Shown: in pieces, positions 7,666 through 16,328 of the stretch | Layout of the letters: every line of letters starts with the position of its first letter | Numbering within the stretch: the stretch's first letter is position 1 | Assembly: GCA_963804495.1 (NCBI GenBank) | Contig: CAWDQN010000012.1 | Location: 263,060 to 327,059 of the forward strand | DNA from: Rhodovastum sp963804495 | Lineage (GTDB): Bacteria > Pseudomonadota > Alphaproteobacteria > Acetobacterales > Acetobacteraceae | Reading direction: 5' to 3' | Length of the DNA: 64,000 bases | Program-made: the position numbers and the translations under genes | Notes under the pieces: model-generated | The model's database searches: none | Seen by the model: only the letters and a program-made list of their open reading frames with translations | What the model was told of the DNA's origin: nothing

Positions 7666-10322
7666 CCTCCTCGCTGTTCGTGCTGGTGCCGCTGGCCGCC
7701 TATTGCGTTCTGCTGTTCGGCGTGGCCGCGCTGGCCGAGCGCGCCGGGCGCCGGCCGCCCCATTCCTGGGTGTACGTGCTGTCGCTCGGGGTCTATTGCA
7801 CGTCGTGGACATATTACGGTTCGGTCGGCCGCGCCTCGGCGCGCGGCATCGATTTCCTGCCGATCTATCTGGGCCCGACCCTGGTCTGCGTGCTCGGCTG
7901 GCCGCTGCTGGCGAAAATCCTGCGCATCAGCAAGGCGCACCGCATCACCTCCATCGCCGATTTCATCGCCAGCCGCTACGGCAAGTCGGGCCTGCTCGCC
8001 GGGCTGGTCACCCTGATCGCGGTGGTGGGCTCGGTGCCCTATATCGCATTGCAGTTGAAGGCGGTGTCGGCGAGCCTGCTGGTGATGCTCTCGCCCGGGG
8101 CGGGGCCTGGCACCGAAAATGCGGTGGCGCTCGGGGCGGCGCTGCTGCTGGCGGTATTCGGCGTGCTGTTCGGCGCCACCAGGATCGACCTGGACGAACA
8201 CCATCGCGGCATGGTCGCTGCCATTGCCTTGGAATCGGTGGTAAAGCTGGTCTGCTTCGCCGCGGTCGGCCTGTTCGCCGGGCTGGTGCTGTTCGATGGT
8301 TTCGCCGATCTGTTCGCCCAGGCGGCGGCGCTGCCGCAGGCCATGTGGCTCACCACGCTGCAGACGCCCGGGGTAGAGTGGACCAGCCTGCTGCTGCTGT
8401 CGATGGCCGCCGCCATCTGCCTGCCGCGCCAGTTCCAGATGCTGGTGGTGGAGAATTGCGACGAGCGCCACCTGGCGCCGGCGCTCTGGGGGTTTCCGCT
8501 CTATCTGTTCGCGATCAACCTGTTCGTGCTGCCGGTCGCTTTCGCCGGGCTGCTGCTGCTGCCGCCCGGGAGCGATCCCGACATGGTGGTGCTGACGCTG
8601 CCGCTGGCGGCCGGCGATCCATGGCTGTCGCTGCTGGCCTGTATCGGCGGGCTGTCGGCCGCGACCGCCATGGTGGTGGTGGAGAGCGTCGCCCTCAGCA
8701 CCATGGTCAGCAATGATTTGCTGGTGCCGGTGCTGCTGCTCCTGCCCGGACGGCGCGAGGCCGACCTAACCGGACTCCTGCTGGGGGTGCGGCGGGCGAC
8801 GATCGTGGCCGTGGTGCTGCTTGGGTTGCTCTACATGCAGCAGGTCGGCAACACGTTTGCCCTGGTGTCGATCGGGCTGGTGTCGTTCTGCGCGGCCGCG
8901 CAGTTCGCGCCGGCGATTGTCCTGGGACTGTTCTGGCACGGCGCCACCCGCCTGGGGGCGCTGGCCGGCATCGCCGCCGGGTTCCTGGTCTGGGCCTGGA
9001 CGCTGTTCCTGCCCTCGCTGGCGCTGTCCGACATTCTCACCCGTGGCTACCTCGACACCGGCGCCTTCGGCTGGACCTGGACCCGGCCCTACGCGCTGTT
9101 TGGCCTGACCGGACTCGACCCGATCACCCACAGCCTGTTCTGGTCGATGCTGGCCAATATCGGCCTGCTGGTCGGGCTGTCGGTGCTGTTGCGGCCGTCG
9201 GCCTATGAGCAGTCGCAGGCACGCGCCTTCGTGGAGGTGTTCGCTCCGCCTGCCGAGGCCGCCGTCTGGAGCGGTACCGCCCGGCGGGCGGATCTGGCCG
9301 CCCTGCTCGCCCGCTTTATGGGGCCGGCGCGCGCCCAGGCGCGGCTGCAGGAGCTGATGCAGGACGCGGGCGCCGACCCGCGCGCACCGCAGGCCCACCC
9401 TGCGGTAGTACGCGGCGTGGAGCGTCTGCTAGCCGGTATGATCGGCAGCGCTTCGGCGCATGTGCTGGTGGCGTCGGTGGCAGGAGAGCGGCCGGTGGCA
9501 GTCGAGGAAGTGATGCGCATCGTCGACGAATCCTCGGAAATCCGGGAGTACAGCCGCCGGCTGGAAGAGAAATCGCGCGAGCTGCAGGCGACCACCGAGG
9601 AATTACGGCAAGCGAATACTACCCTGCAGCAGCTCGACCGGCTGAAGGACGAGTTCGTCAGCAATGTCAGCCACGAGTTACGTACTCCGCTGACCTCGAT
9701 CCGCTCGTTCTCCGAAATCCTGTTCGACGAGCCCGAGCTCGATCTGGCGCAGCGGCAGGAGTTTCTCGGCATTATCGTGCGCGAGAGCGAGCGGCTGACC
9801 CGGCTGATCACGGACATGCTTGATCTGGCCAAGATGCAGGCCGGCGAGCTGCACTGGCAGTTCGAGCCGGTGCGCCTGGAATCGGTGCTGCGCGATGCGG
9901 CGGCGGCAACCGGCCAGTTGTTCCGCGAGCGCGGCGTGGCGTTGACCCTGCAGCTGGCGGAGAATTTGCCGCCGGTGCGGGCCGATGCCGACCGGATTGC
10001 CCAGGTGGCGATCAATCTGCTGTCCAATGCGGTGAAGTTCTCGCCGGCGGAAACCGGGCGGGTGCGGCTGCGGCTGTTTCGCACCGACGGCGGCCAGGCG
10101 GTCGAGGTCATCGACAACGGGCCGGGGGTTTCGCCCGCCGATCAGACGGCGATTTTCGCGCGGTTTTGCCAGGTCGCCACCGGGTTGACCGACAAACCGG
10201 CCGGCACCGGCCTGGGGCTGGCGATTTGCCGGGCCATTATGGAGCGGCATGGGGGCGAACTGACGGTCAGCAGCGTGCCGGGCGAGGGTGCGGTTTTTCG
10301 GGCGACGGTACCGGCGGCGTGA
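7662..10322 (+). CDS. Sodium/solute symporter-histidine kinase fusion (CrbS/CbrA type)
   Basis: 886 residues. The first 520 or so form a sodium:solute symporter domain with about 13 membrane helices, starting at LFVLVPLAAYCVLLFGVAAL. A linker with a coiled coil (EEKSRELQATTEELRQANTT) leads to a HisKA domain with the phospho-acceptor H671 in NVSHELRTPL. The HATPase follows, with NLLSNAVKFSP, DNGPGV and GTGLGLAICRA. There is no receiver, so the separate CheY-like protein upstream is a candidate partner. CrbS-like proteins sense acetate and related carbon sources; here the ligand is inferred by family only. Confidence 0.93.
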   Translation: MTSSLFVLVPLAAYCVLLFGVAALAERAGRRPPHSWVYVLSLGVYCTSWTYYGSVGRASARGIDFLPIYLGPTLVCVLGWPLLAKILRISKAHRITSIADFIASRYGKSGLLAGLVTLIAVVGSVPYIALQLKAVSASLLVMLSPGAGPGTENAVALGAALLLAVFGVLFGATRIDLDEHHRGMVAAIALESVVKLVCFAAVGLFAGLVLFDGFADLFAQAAALPQAMWLTTLQTPGVEWTSLLLLSMAAAICLPRQFQMLVVENCDERHLAPALWGFPLYLFAINLFVLPVAFAGLLLLPPGSDPDMVVLTLPLAAGDPWLSLLACIGGLSAATAMVVVESVALSTMVSNDLLVPVLLLLPGRREADLTGLLLGVRRATIVAVVLLGLLYMQQVGNTFALVSIGLVSFCAAAQFAPAIVLGLFWHGATRLGALAGIAAGFLVWAWTLFLPSLALSDILTRGYLDTGAFGWTWTRPYALFGLTGLDPITHSLFWSMLANIGLLVGLSVLLRPSAYEQSQARAFVEVFAPPAEAAVWSGTARRADLAALLARFMGPARAQARLQELMQDAGADPRAPQAHPAVVRGVERLLAGMIGSASAHVLVASVAGERPVAVEEVMRIVDESSEIREYSRRLEEKSRELQATTEELRQANTTLQQLDRLKDEFVSNVSHELRTPLTSIRSFSEILFDEPELDLAQRQEFLGIIVRESERLTRLITDMLDLAKMQAGELHWQFEPVRLESVLRDAAAATGQLFRERGVALTLQLAENLPPVRADADRIAQVAINLLSNAVKFSPAETGRVRLRLFRTDGGQAVEVIDNGPGVSPADQTAIFARFCQVATGLTDKPAGTGLGLAICRAIMERHGGELTVSSVPGEGAVFRATVPAA

Positions 10323-10356
10323 GCCGGCGGCGGCTTGGTGGCGCGCGGCGCTGCCC

Positions 10357-11496
10357 TCAGCCCTCCGCATCCTGCGACCGGCGGCTCGGCGGTGCCGGCG
10401 CCGCGGCAACCGCAGTGCGCTCGCGCGCCCAGCGCAGCAGCGCCAGGGCGCGATAAGGGGCGTGCACGAATTTGCTGAAGGGCAGCAGTACCAGCAGGGC
10501 CAGCACGATGCCCACATGGATCGCCAGCAGCGATGCCATGGCCGCGCTCTCCCGGCCCGCCAGCAGCAGCAGGCCGCTGAGCGCGGCAAGCAGGAGCAGT
10601 GCCAACAGCCCGAGGTCGGCCCCGGCCAGAGGCGGCGCCGTGGGGGCGGGGTCGGCCAGCATCCGCAGGCAGAGCATGCCGCCGCTTCCCATCACCAGCA
10701 GCACCCCGCCGGCGGTGCCGGACAGCACCGGCAGGCTGAGCCATGGATAGGGCGCCTCGGACCCGAGGACATCGGCATAGAGTGTGGCCAGACAGGTCGC
10801 GGCGAAACACAGCAGGAAGCCGGAGAATAGGGCGTGGTGCAGGCGGCGGCGCGTCTGGGTGAAGCGGTCGTCGCGGTCGTTGCAGCCATGCCCGCCGCCG
10901 CCGAGATAGCGCAGCGTAAACACATCCCCCAGCGCCGTCGCGAGGCCGCGGCCCGCGCCGTCAGGGCTTTCGCCCGTGGCGCGCCAGAACCCCAGCCCGG
11001 CCATGACCAGCGCCAGGGCCGAAAACAGGCTCGCCAGCCCGGCCGAGAGGACCAGGGCGCGCCTCGGTATGACGGCGTAAAACGCGCCCGCGCCGGTGTG
11101 CGGGGTTTGCAGGACGTCCGGCGGCTGCAACCAGACCGTCAGCAGCAGGACCATCGCGATGCTGGCAGCAGTGACGACGGCCACCACCAGGCCGTTGCGA
11201 TGGAAAAGCGATGCCAGCGGGCGCGGCCAGGCATGCGCCTGGTAGCAATGCTGCCGCAGGACGGCGAAGGTTTTCGGCACGTTGACGCAGAACGGATGCG
11301 GCGGGGCGTATTGGCAGGCGTAGTAACAGGCGCGGCAGCCGTGACAGAGATTGGCGAGATAGGCGAGGTCGCCGGCCTCGAAGCGCCGCCGCAACTCCAT
11401 GGCCTGAAACACGGCGCAAAATCCTTCGCAGTACCGGCAGGCATTGCAGATTTCCATCACCCGGCGTGCCTCCTGCCCGGCCGCACTTGGGCTCAT
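10357..11496 (-). CDS. tcuB: TcuB/CitB-type membrane iron-sulfur protein
   Basis: The N-terminus carries two cysteine clusters, CNACRYCEGFC and CHGCRACYYAC, for two 4Fe-4S centres. About six membrane helices follow, with histidines suited to heme ligation. The family passes electrons from the flavoprotein TcuA (tricarballylate dehydrogenase) to the quinone pool, or forms the C-terminal half of CobZ. No tcuA or cobZ flavoprotein domain lies next to it here. The ATG at 11496 gives 379 residues. A start at 11571 is also open but would overlap the divergent ahcY leader. It is convergent with the symporter-kinase gene. Confidence 0.87.
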   Translation of the reverse strand: MSPSAAGQEARRVMEICNACRYCEGFCAVFQAMELRRRFEAGDLAYLANLCHGCRACYYACQYAPPHPFCVNVPKTFAVLRQHCYQAHAWPRPLASLFHRNGLVVAVVTAASIAMVLLLTVWLQPPDVLQTPHTGAGAFYAVIPRRALVLSAGLASLFSALALVMAGLGFWRATGESPDGAGRGLATALGDVFTLRYLGGGGHGCNDRDDRFTQTRRRLHHALFSGFLLCFAATCLATLYADVLGSEAPYPWLSLPVLSGTAGGVLLVMGSGGMLCLRMLADPAPTAPPLAGADLGLLALLLLAALSGLLLLAGRESAAMASLLAIHVGIVLALLVLLPFSKFVHAPYRALALLRWARERTAVAAAPAPPSRRSQDAEG

Positions 11497-11569
11497 GGCG
11501 TCAATCCCGGCTGGCTTGGCGGCACGGCGATCGGGTGAAGGCAGCGGCCCTCCCCCCTGTGGGTTGTGC

Positions 11570-11590
11570 ACATCAAGATATCCTTATATA
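11570..11590. promoter_or_regulatory. Candidate operator palindrome upstream of ahcY
   Basis: The sequence CATCAAGATATCCTTATATA is an imperfect palindrome centred on GATATC, between tcuB and ahcY and about 27 bases before the ahcY start. Its position and form resemble operators of ArsR-type S-adenosylhomocysteine-responsive repressors (SahR) that control methionine-cycle genes in proteobacteria. No such repressor gene is in the window, so this is a suggestion. Confidence 0.4.
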
Positions 11591-11616
11591 GGCCCGCGAA
11601 ACCGCAGGAGCCCGCC

Positions 11617-12915
11617 ATGCCCGCCAGCAACGACTACAAAGTCAAGGACATCTCCCTCGCCGAGTGGGGCGCCAAGGAGATCTCCATGGCCGAGGACGAG
11701 ATGCCGGGCCTGATGGCCATCCGCAGCGAATACGGCGAGGCCAAGCCGCTCGCCGGCGCGCGTATCGCCGGCTGCCTGCACATGACCATCCAGACCGCAG
11801 TGCTGATCCAGACCCTCGAGCACCTCGGCGCCACCGTGCGCTGGTCGTCGTGCAACATCTTCTCCACCCAGGACCATGCCGCCGCCGCCGTCGCCGCTGC
11901 CGGCACCCCGGTGTTCGCCTGGAAAGGCATGAACGAGGAGGAGTTCTGGTGGTGCATCGAGCAGACCGTGCGCGGGCCGGACGGCTGGACCCCGAATCTG
12001 ATCCTCGATGACGGCGGCGACCTGACACTGCTGCTGCATAATAAGTATCCAGAGATGCTCGCCGAGGTGCGCGGCATCAGCGAGGAGACCACCACCGGCG
12101 TGCACCGGCTGTGGGACATGGCCCGTGCCGGCACGCTGCTGGTGCCCGCCATCAACGTCAACGACAGCGTGACCAAATCGAAGTTCGACAATCTGTACGG
12201 CTGCCGCGAGAGCCTGGTGGACGCCATCCGCCGCGGCACCGACGTGATGATGGCCGGCAAGGTCGCCCTGGTGAACGGTTTCGGCGACGTGGGCAAGGGC
12301 TCGGCCGCCAGCCTGCGCCAGGCCGGCTGCCGGGTGAAGGTGACCGAGGTCGACCCGATCTGCGCCCTGCAGGCGGCGATGGAAGGCTACGAAGTCACCA
12401 CCATGGACGACGCAGCGCCGGAGGCGGACATTTTCGTCACCGCCACCGGCAATGTCGATGTCATCACCATCGAGCATATGCGGCGCATGAAGCACCGCGC
12501 GATCGTGTGCAACATCGGCCATTTCGACAGCGAGATCCAGATCGCGGCGCTGCGCAACTACAAGTGGGACAACGTGAAGCCGCAGGTGGACGAGGTCGAG
12601 TTTCCGGATGGCAAGCGCCTGATCGTGCTGTCCGAGGGGCGGCTGGTGAACCTCGGCAACGCCACCGGCCATCCCAGCTTCGTCATGAGCGCCAGCTTCA
12701 CCAACCAGGTGCTGGCGCAGCTCGAGCTGTGGACCGCGCCGGCAGGGCGCTACGAGCGGCAGGTTTACACCCTGCCCAAGCACCTCGATGAAAAGGTGGC
12801 GGCCCTGCACCTGGCCAAAGTGGGCGCCAAGCTGACCAAACTCTCGCCCAAACAGGCCGAGTATATTGGCGTGGCACAGCGTGGTCCGTTTAAGCACGAG
12901 CTGTACCGGTATTGA
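11617..12915 (+). CDS. ahcY: Adenosylhomocysteinase (S-adenosylhomocysteine hydrolase)
   Basis: Hydrolyses S-adenosylhomocysteine to homocysteine and adenosine in the activated-methyl cycle, in the cytoplasm. 432 residues. The N-terminal substrate domain has SSCNIFSTQDHAAAA and the catalytic VNDSVTKSKFDNLYG. The NAD-binding domain has NGFGDVGKGSAASLR and the C-terminus ends in FKHELYRY, as in the family. The ATG at 11617 is chosen because AGGAG at 11606-11610 precedes it by six bases; an earlier ATG at 11566 adds residues absent from the family. It is divergent from tcuB. Confidence 0.97.
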   Translation: MPASNDYKVKDISLAEWGAKEISMAEDEMPGLMAIRSEYGEAKPLAGARIAGCLHMTIQTAVLIQTLEHLGATVRWSSCNIFSTQDHAAAAVAAAGTPVFAWKGMNEEEFWWCIEQTVRGPDGWTPNLILDDGGDLTLLLHNKYPEMLAEVRGISEETTTGVHRLWDMARAGTLLVPAINVNDSVTKSKFDNLYGCRESLVDAIRRGTDVMMAGKVALVNGFGDVGKGSAASLRQAGCRVKVTEVDPICALQAAMEGYEVTTMDDAAPEADIFVTATGNVDVITIEHMRRMKHRAIVCNIGHFDSEIQIAALRNYKWDNVKPQVDEVEFPDGKRLIVLSEGRLVNLGNATGHPSFVMSASFTNQVLAQLELWTAPAGRYERQVYTLPKHLDEKVAALHLAKVGAKLTKLSPKQAEYIGVAQRGPFKHELYRY

Positions 12916-12923
12916 GATGATGG

Positions 12924-12950
12924 CGGGGCGGCTTCGTCCGCCCCGTTCTC
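12924..12950 (+). terminator. Hairpin terminator after ahcY
   Basis: Eight-base stem CGGGGCGG/CCGCCCCG with loop CTTCGT, eight bases after the ahcY stop, followed by TTCTCAATT. The T tract is interrupted, so termination strength is uncertain. Confidence 0.55.
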
Positions 12951-13098
12951 AATTGCCCGTGATGTCACGCAGGGATCACGGGTTTGCACGGCTTTGTTTA
13001 CTTCTCATGAGCTAAGAGCTCCCCCGCGCGGAACGCCAGGGAGCCCTGCCTGGTGCCAGGGTTGTCCGCGGGTACTGACCACTGGGGGATTTTCTGTG

Positions 13099-13341
13099 AT
13101 GGCCGACCAGACGACCCGGATGCAGAATACCGCATCCGACCGACCGCTGACGCTCGCGGTCGAGCGCGCCCTGTCGACGGTGCGGGATGCAGCGTCCACA
13201 GCAGACCTGCTGTTCCTTGAACGGTGGGAGATCAGCCCGCTGCCGGGCGCCGCCGCGGCGCTGCGGGTGGGGCAGTTGCGGCGAGCCAACCCGACGCTGG
13301 CGGCGGAAATCCGGGCGGAGCTGGCGGCGCGGCGGAAGTAA
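13099..13341 (+). CDS. Small hypothetical protein
   Basis: 80 residues from the ATG at 13099, which has GGGGGA at 13084-13089 as a possible ribosome site. It is soluble, arginine- and alanine-rich at the C-terminus (RANPTLAAEIRAELAARRK), with a central LLFLERWEISPLPG. No family is recognised. An open frame extends upstream to 12994, but that part reads as low-complexity noise. It stands between the ahcY terminator and a convergent gpsA. Confidence 0.5.
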   Translation: MADQTTRMQNTASDRPLTLAVERALSTVRDAASTADLLFLERWEISPLPGAAAALRVGQLRRANPTLAAEIRAELAARRK

Positions 13342-13407
13342 AGGAAGGCCAGGGCGCTGCCCTTAACCCGCCCATCGCGCGAAGCGTGGCTTCGGCGCGA
13401 TGGGCGG
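13342..13407. repeat. REP-like element with long hairpin between convergent genes
   Basis: Begins with GGAAGGCCAGGGCGCTGCCC, a variant of the REP-like consensus. It continues into a strong hairpin: CCGCCCATCGCGC at 13368-13380 pairs with GCGCGATGGGCGG at 13395-13407, and an inner GAAGC/GCTTC stem lies between them. It sits between convergent genes and could terminate transcription in both directions. Confidence 0.65.
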
Positions 13408-13423
13408 TCGCCCCTTCACCCCG

Positions 13424-14374
13424 CTACTCATCCTTTCTCGGCCGCGATAACAAAAGCTCCATCGCCTCCAGGGGCGTCAGCCGCCCGGTGACCACACGTG
13501 CAACTGCGGCGCAGACCGGCAGTTCGGCGCCGACCTCCGCCGCCCGTGCCACCAGCGCCGGTGCCGTCGCCACACCTTCGGTGACCGCGTCGCGCCGGCC
13601 GAGCACGTGTTCCAGGCGCTCGCCGCGGCCGAGCGCGAAGCCGAGGCTGAAATTGCGGCTGGAGGCACCGGCACAGGTCAGCATCAGATCGCCCAGGCCG
13701 GAAAGTCCGGCGACCGTGTCGGCCCTTCCGCCCAGCGCCACCGCCAGCCGCGCCAGCTCGGCCAGCCCGCGGGTGACCAGGGCGGCGCGGGCGTTCTCGC
13801 CCAGGCCGGCGCCGATGACCGCGCCGGCGGCGATCGCCACCACGTTCTTGGCCGCCCCGCCCACCTGCGCGCCCACCGGGTCGTCGTTGCCGTAGATGCG
13901 AAACGACGGCGTGCCGAGGGCGGCGGCCACCGCTTCGCGCGCCGGCGCCGCCACTGCCGCCACCACCGTCGCGGCAGGCAGGCCGGCGGCCACTTCATGC
14001 GCGAAATTGGGGCCGCTGAGCACCGCGGCGGCACGCCCCGGCTGCACCTCGGCGAGCACCTCCAATGGCATGCGGCTGGTGCGCTGCTCCACGCCTTTGG
14101 CGCAAACCACCAACGCCCCGCCGGGCGGCAGCCGGGCCGCGATCCCGCGCATATGCTGCAGCGGCACCGCCAGCAGAACCAGCGGAGCGGCGGGCAGGTC
14201 GCCGGTGATCCGGATGTCGGCGGGAAGATGGAACCCCGGCAGGCGCGGGTTCTCCCCCGCTTGCAGGCGCGCCGGGTCGCGCGCCCACAGCACCACGGAG
14301 CGTCCGGCGCGGGTGGCCTGGATTGCCAATGCGGTGCCCCAGGCGCCGGCACCCACCACGGCCACCTCATTCAT
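13424..14374 (-). CDS. gpsA: Glycerol-3-phosphate dehydrogenase [NAD(P)+]
   Basis: Reduces dihydroxyacetone phosphate to sn-glycerol-3-phosphate for phospholipid synthesis. 316 residues with an N-terminal Rossmann motif VVGAGAWGTALA, the SGPNFAHEVAAGLPAA segment, the catalytic region GGAAKNVVAIAAG and the GLGDLMLTCAGASSRNFSLG loop. It is the last gene of a minus-strand run tsaD-rlmJ-gpsA. Its start overlaps the end of rlmJ by eight bases, indicating translational coupling. Confidence 0.96.
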   Translation of the reverse strand: MNEVAVVGAGAWGTALAIQATRAGRSVVLWARDPARLQAGENPRLPGFHLPADIRITGDLPAAPLVLLAVPLQHMRGIAARLPPGGALVVCAKGVEQRTSRMPLEVLAEVQPGRAAAVLSGPNFAHEVAAGLPAATVVAAVAAPAREAVAAALGTPSFRIYGNDDPVGAQVGGAAKNVVAIAAGAVIGAGLGENARAALVTRGLAELARLAVALGGRADTVAGLSGLGDLMLTCAGASSRNFSLGFALGRGERLEHVLGRRDAVTEGVATAPALVARAAEVGAELPVCAAVARVVTGRLTPLEAMELLLSRPRKDE

Positions 14375-15188
14375 GCGCGAGTCGCTCCACTGACATTCCT
14401 TGCCCTGCCTCGCCGGTGCCGAGCCGCGCCAGCAGTGCCGTGAGTATTTGCTCCGCTGCCGCCGCGAAGCCGAAGGGCGGGTTGACCACCAGCAGCCCGC
14501 ATCCGTTCAGCCGCGCCGGGTCCAGCGGCTCGCGCAGCCAGAGTTCGGCGGCGACCACGTCGCGCAGACCGCTTTCGCGGATGTCGGTGTGGAAGGCGCG
14601 CACCGGGGCGCGATGCTTCACCGGGTACCATGCAGCGAACACGCCGACGGCGAAGCGGGCATGGCCGCGCTTCAGCCCGGCGGCGAGGCGGGAGAACTCG
14701 TCGGTCGCTTCGTAAGGCGGGTCGATCAGCACCAGGGCGCGGCGGAGCGGGTCCGGCGGCGGCAGCAGGGCGCCCAGCGCTTCCCAGGCATCGCGCCGGT
14801 GCACCGCGGCCCCGCCGCCGGCCAGGACGGCGCGCAGGGCGGCGTGGTCCTCCGGGTGCAGCTCGCAGCAGGCCAGCCGGTCCTGCGGGCGCAGCAAGGC
14901 TTCGATCAGCACCGGCGAGCCCGGATAAAGGCCGCAATCACGCACCAGCGACACGTAATCGGCCAGCACCTCGGGCGGGTCGTCGAGCAGACGGGCGATG
15001 CCGGCGCGAAACTCTCCGGTCCGTTCGGCGGGACCGACGGACAGATCGTAACGTCCGGCCCCGGCATGGGTGTCGAGCACGAACACGCCGGCCGGCTTGC
15101 GCTGCATCGCGCGCAGCAGCCAGACCAGCAGCGCATGTTTCATGCAGTCGCCGACATTGCCGGCGTGGAAGGCGTGCCGGTAGTTCAT
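14367..15188 (-). CDS. rlmJ: 23S rRNA (adenine(2030)-N(6))-methyltransferase RlmJ
   Basis: 273 residues from the ATG at 15188. The conserved N-terminus MNYRHAFHAGNVGDCMKHA, the AdoMet-binding DTHAGAGRYDL and the catalytic motif LIDPPYE are all present. It methylates A2030 of 23S rRNA in the family's type member. The open frame extends upstream to 15512 but that part is antisense to tsaD and not conserved. The gene lies 10 bases after tsaD and overlaps gpsA. Confidence 0.93.
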   Translation of the reverse strand: MNYRHAFHAGNVGDCMKHALLVWLLRAMQRKPAGVFVLDTHAGAGRYDLSVGPAERTGEFRAGIARLLDDPPEVLADYVSLVRDCGLYPGSPVLIEALLRPQDRLACCELHPEDHAALRAVLAGGGAAVHRRDAWEALGALLPPPDPLRRALVLIDPPYEATDEFSRLAAGLKRGHARFAVGVFAAWYPVKHRAPVRAFHTDIRESGLRDVVAAELWLREPLDPARLNGCGLLVVNPPFGFAAAAEQILTALLARLGTGEAGQGMSVERLAHE

Positions 15189-15198
15189 TTGCGGTCTT

Positions 15199-16284
15199 TC
15201 ATGTCGGCGCCCCTGGAAGTGCCATGTCGGGCGCATCGAGCGGCCAGCGCGGCCGCGGCGCGTGATCCAGCGAGCTGGCCGCCCCGGCGCGCAACCGTTC
15301 CAGACCGGCCCAGGCCACCATGACCGCGTTGTCGCCGCACAGGCGCAGCGGCGGGGCGGCGAAGGCGAAGCCGCGCGCGGCTGCCGTGCGGTGCAGCGCT
15401 GCGCGCACCGCCTGGTTGGCGGCCACCCCGCCGGCGACGACCAGCAGGCGCCCCGCCGGATGGCGGGCGGAGAAGGCATCCAGCGCGTGCGCCGCGCGGT
15501 CGGCCATGACATCGGCGACGCTGCGCTGAAACGCGGCGGCGATGTCCGCGGCGTCCTGCCCGGGCAGCGGGCCGGGGGGATAGGCGGCGACCACCTGCGC
15601 CACCGCGGTCTTCAGGCCGGAGAAGCTGAAATCGCAGCCAGGCCGGCCCTGCAACGGGCGCGGAAAGGCGAAGCGCTGCGCATCGCCGCCGGCCGCCAGA
15701 CGCTCCAGCGCCGGCCCGCCGGGCCAGCCCAGGCCGATCATTTTGGCCACTTTGTCGAACGCCTCGCCGACCGCGTCGTCGATCGTCGTGCCGAGGCGCA
15801 CGTAGCGGCCCAGTGCCTCGACCGACACGCACTGGCAATGACCGCCGGAGAGGAGGAACAGCAGATAAGGAAATGGCGCGCCGCCCTCCACCAGTCCCGG
15901 CAACCTCGGGGTCAGCGCGTGCGCCTCCAGATGGTTCACCGCCACGAAAGGCAGATCATGCGCGAGCGCCAGCCCCTTGGCGAAGCAGCTGCCGACGATC
16001 AGCCCACCGATCAGCCCCGGCCCGCTGCTCGCCGCCACGCCGCCCAGCTCGGCATAGGTCAGTCCCGCCTGGTCCATCACCTTCGCCACCAGCGCCGGCA
16101 GATGCGCCAGATGGGCGCGCGCGGCGATTTCCGGCACCACGCCGCCGTAGCTTGCATGGGCGGTCTGGCTCAGCACCGCGTCGGCCAGGATGGTTCCATC
16201 GGCGGCCAGCACCGCGGCGGCGGTCTCGTCGCAGGAACTCTCCAGTCCGACAAGCGGACTTGACACTCGCAGGCAGCCGTCCAT
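15199..16284 (-). CDS. tsaD: tRNA N6-adenosine threonylcarbamoyltransferase TsaD
   Basis: Makes t6A37 in ANN-decoding tRNAs, together with TsaB, TsaC and TsaE. 361 residues from the ATG at 16284, which has GGAAGG seven bases upstream; an ATG at 16299 is the alternative. Signature segments: LESSCDETAAAV, the metal-binding ARAHLAHLPAL, SSGPGLIGGL, LSGGHCQCV and the C-terminal GGVAANQAVR. It diverges from hemC across about 45 bases, a common alphaproteobacterial arrangement. Confidence 0.96.
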   Translation of the reverse strand: MDGCLRVSSPLVGLESSCDETAAAVLAADGTILADAVLSQTAHASYGGVVPEIAARAHLAHLPALVAKVMDQAGLTYAELGGVAASSGPGLIGGLIVGSCFAKGLALAHDLPFVAVNHLEAHALTPRLPGLVEGGAPFPYLLFLLSGGHCQCVSVEALGRYVRLGTTIDDAVGEAFDKVAKMIGLGWPGGPALERLAAGGDAQRFAFPRPLQGRPGCDFSFSGLKTAVAQVVAAYPPGPLPGQDAADIAAAFQRSVADVMADRAAHALDAFSARHPAGRLLVVAGGVAANQAVRAALHRTAAARGFAFAAPPLRLCGDNAVMVAWAGLERLRAGAASSLDHAPRPRWPLDAPDMALPGAPT

Positions 16285-16328
16285 TAGACAACCTTCCATC
16301 GGTCACGGGTTGGTTCTAGGATAAATCA

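Noticed and set aside
11496..11616. SAH riboswitch in front of ahcY
   Set aside because: The leader is too short once the tcuB start is placed, and the conserved SAH-aptamer core could not be found by eye.
11584..12897. 437-codon minus-strand frame across ahcY
   Set aside because: The plus strand encodes a complete adenosylhomocysteinase; the antisense product is histidine/glycine-rich with no conserved motif.
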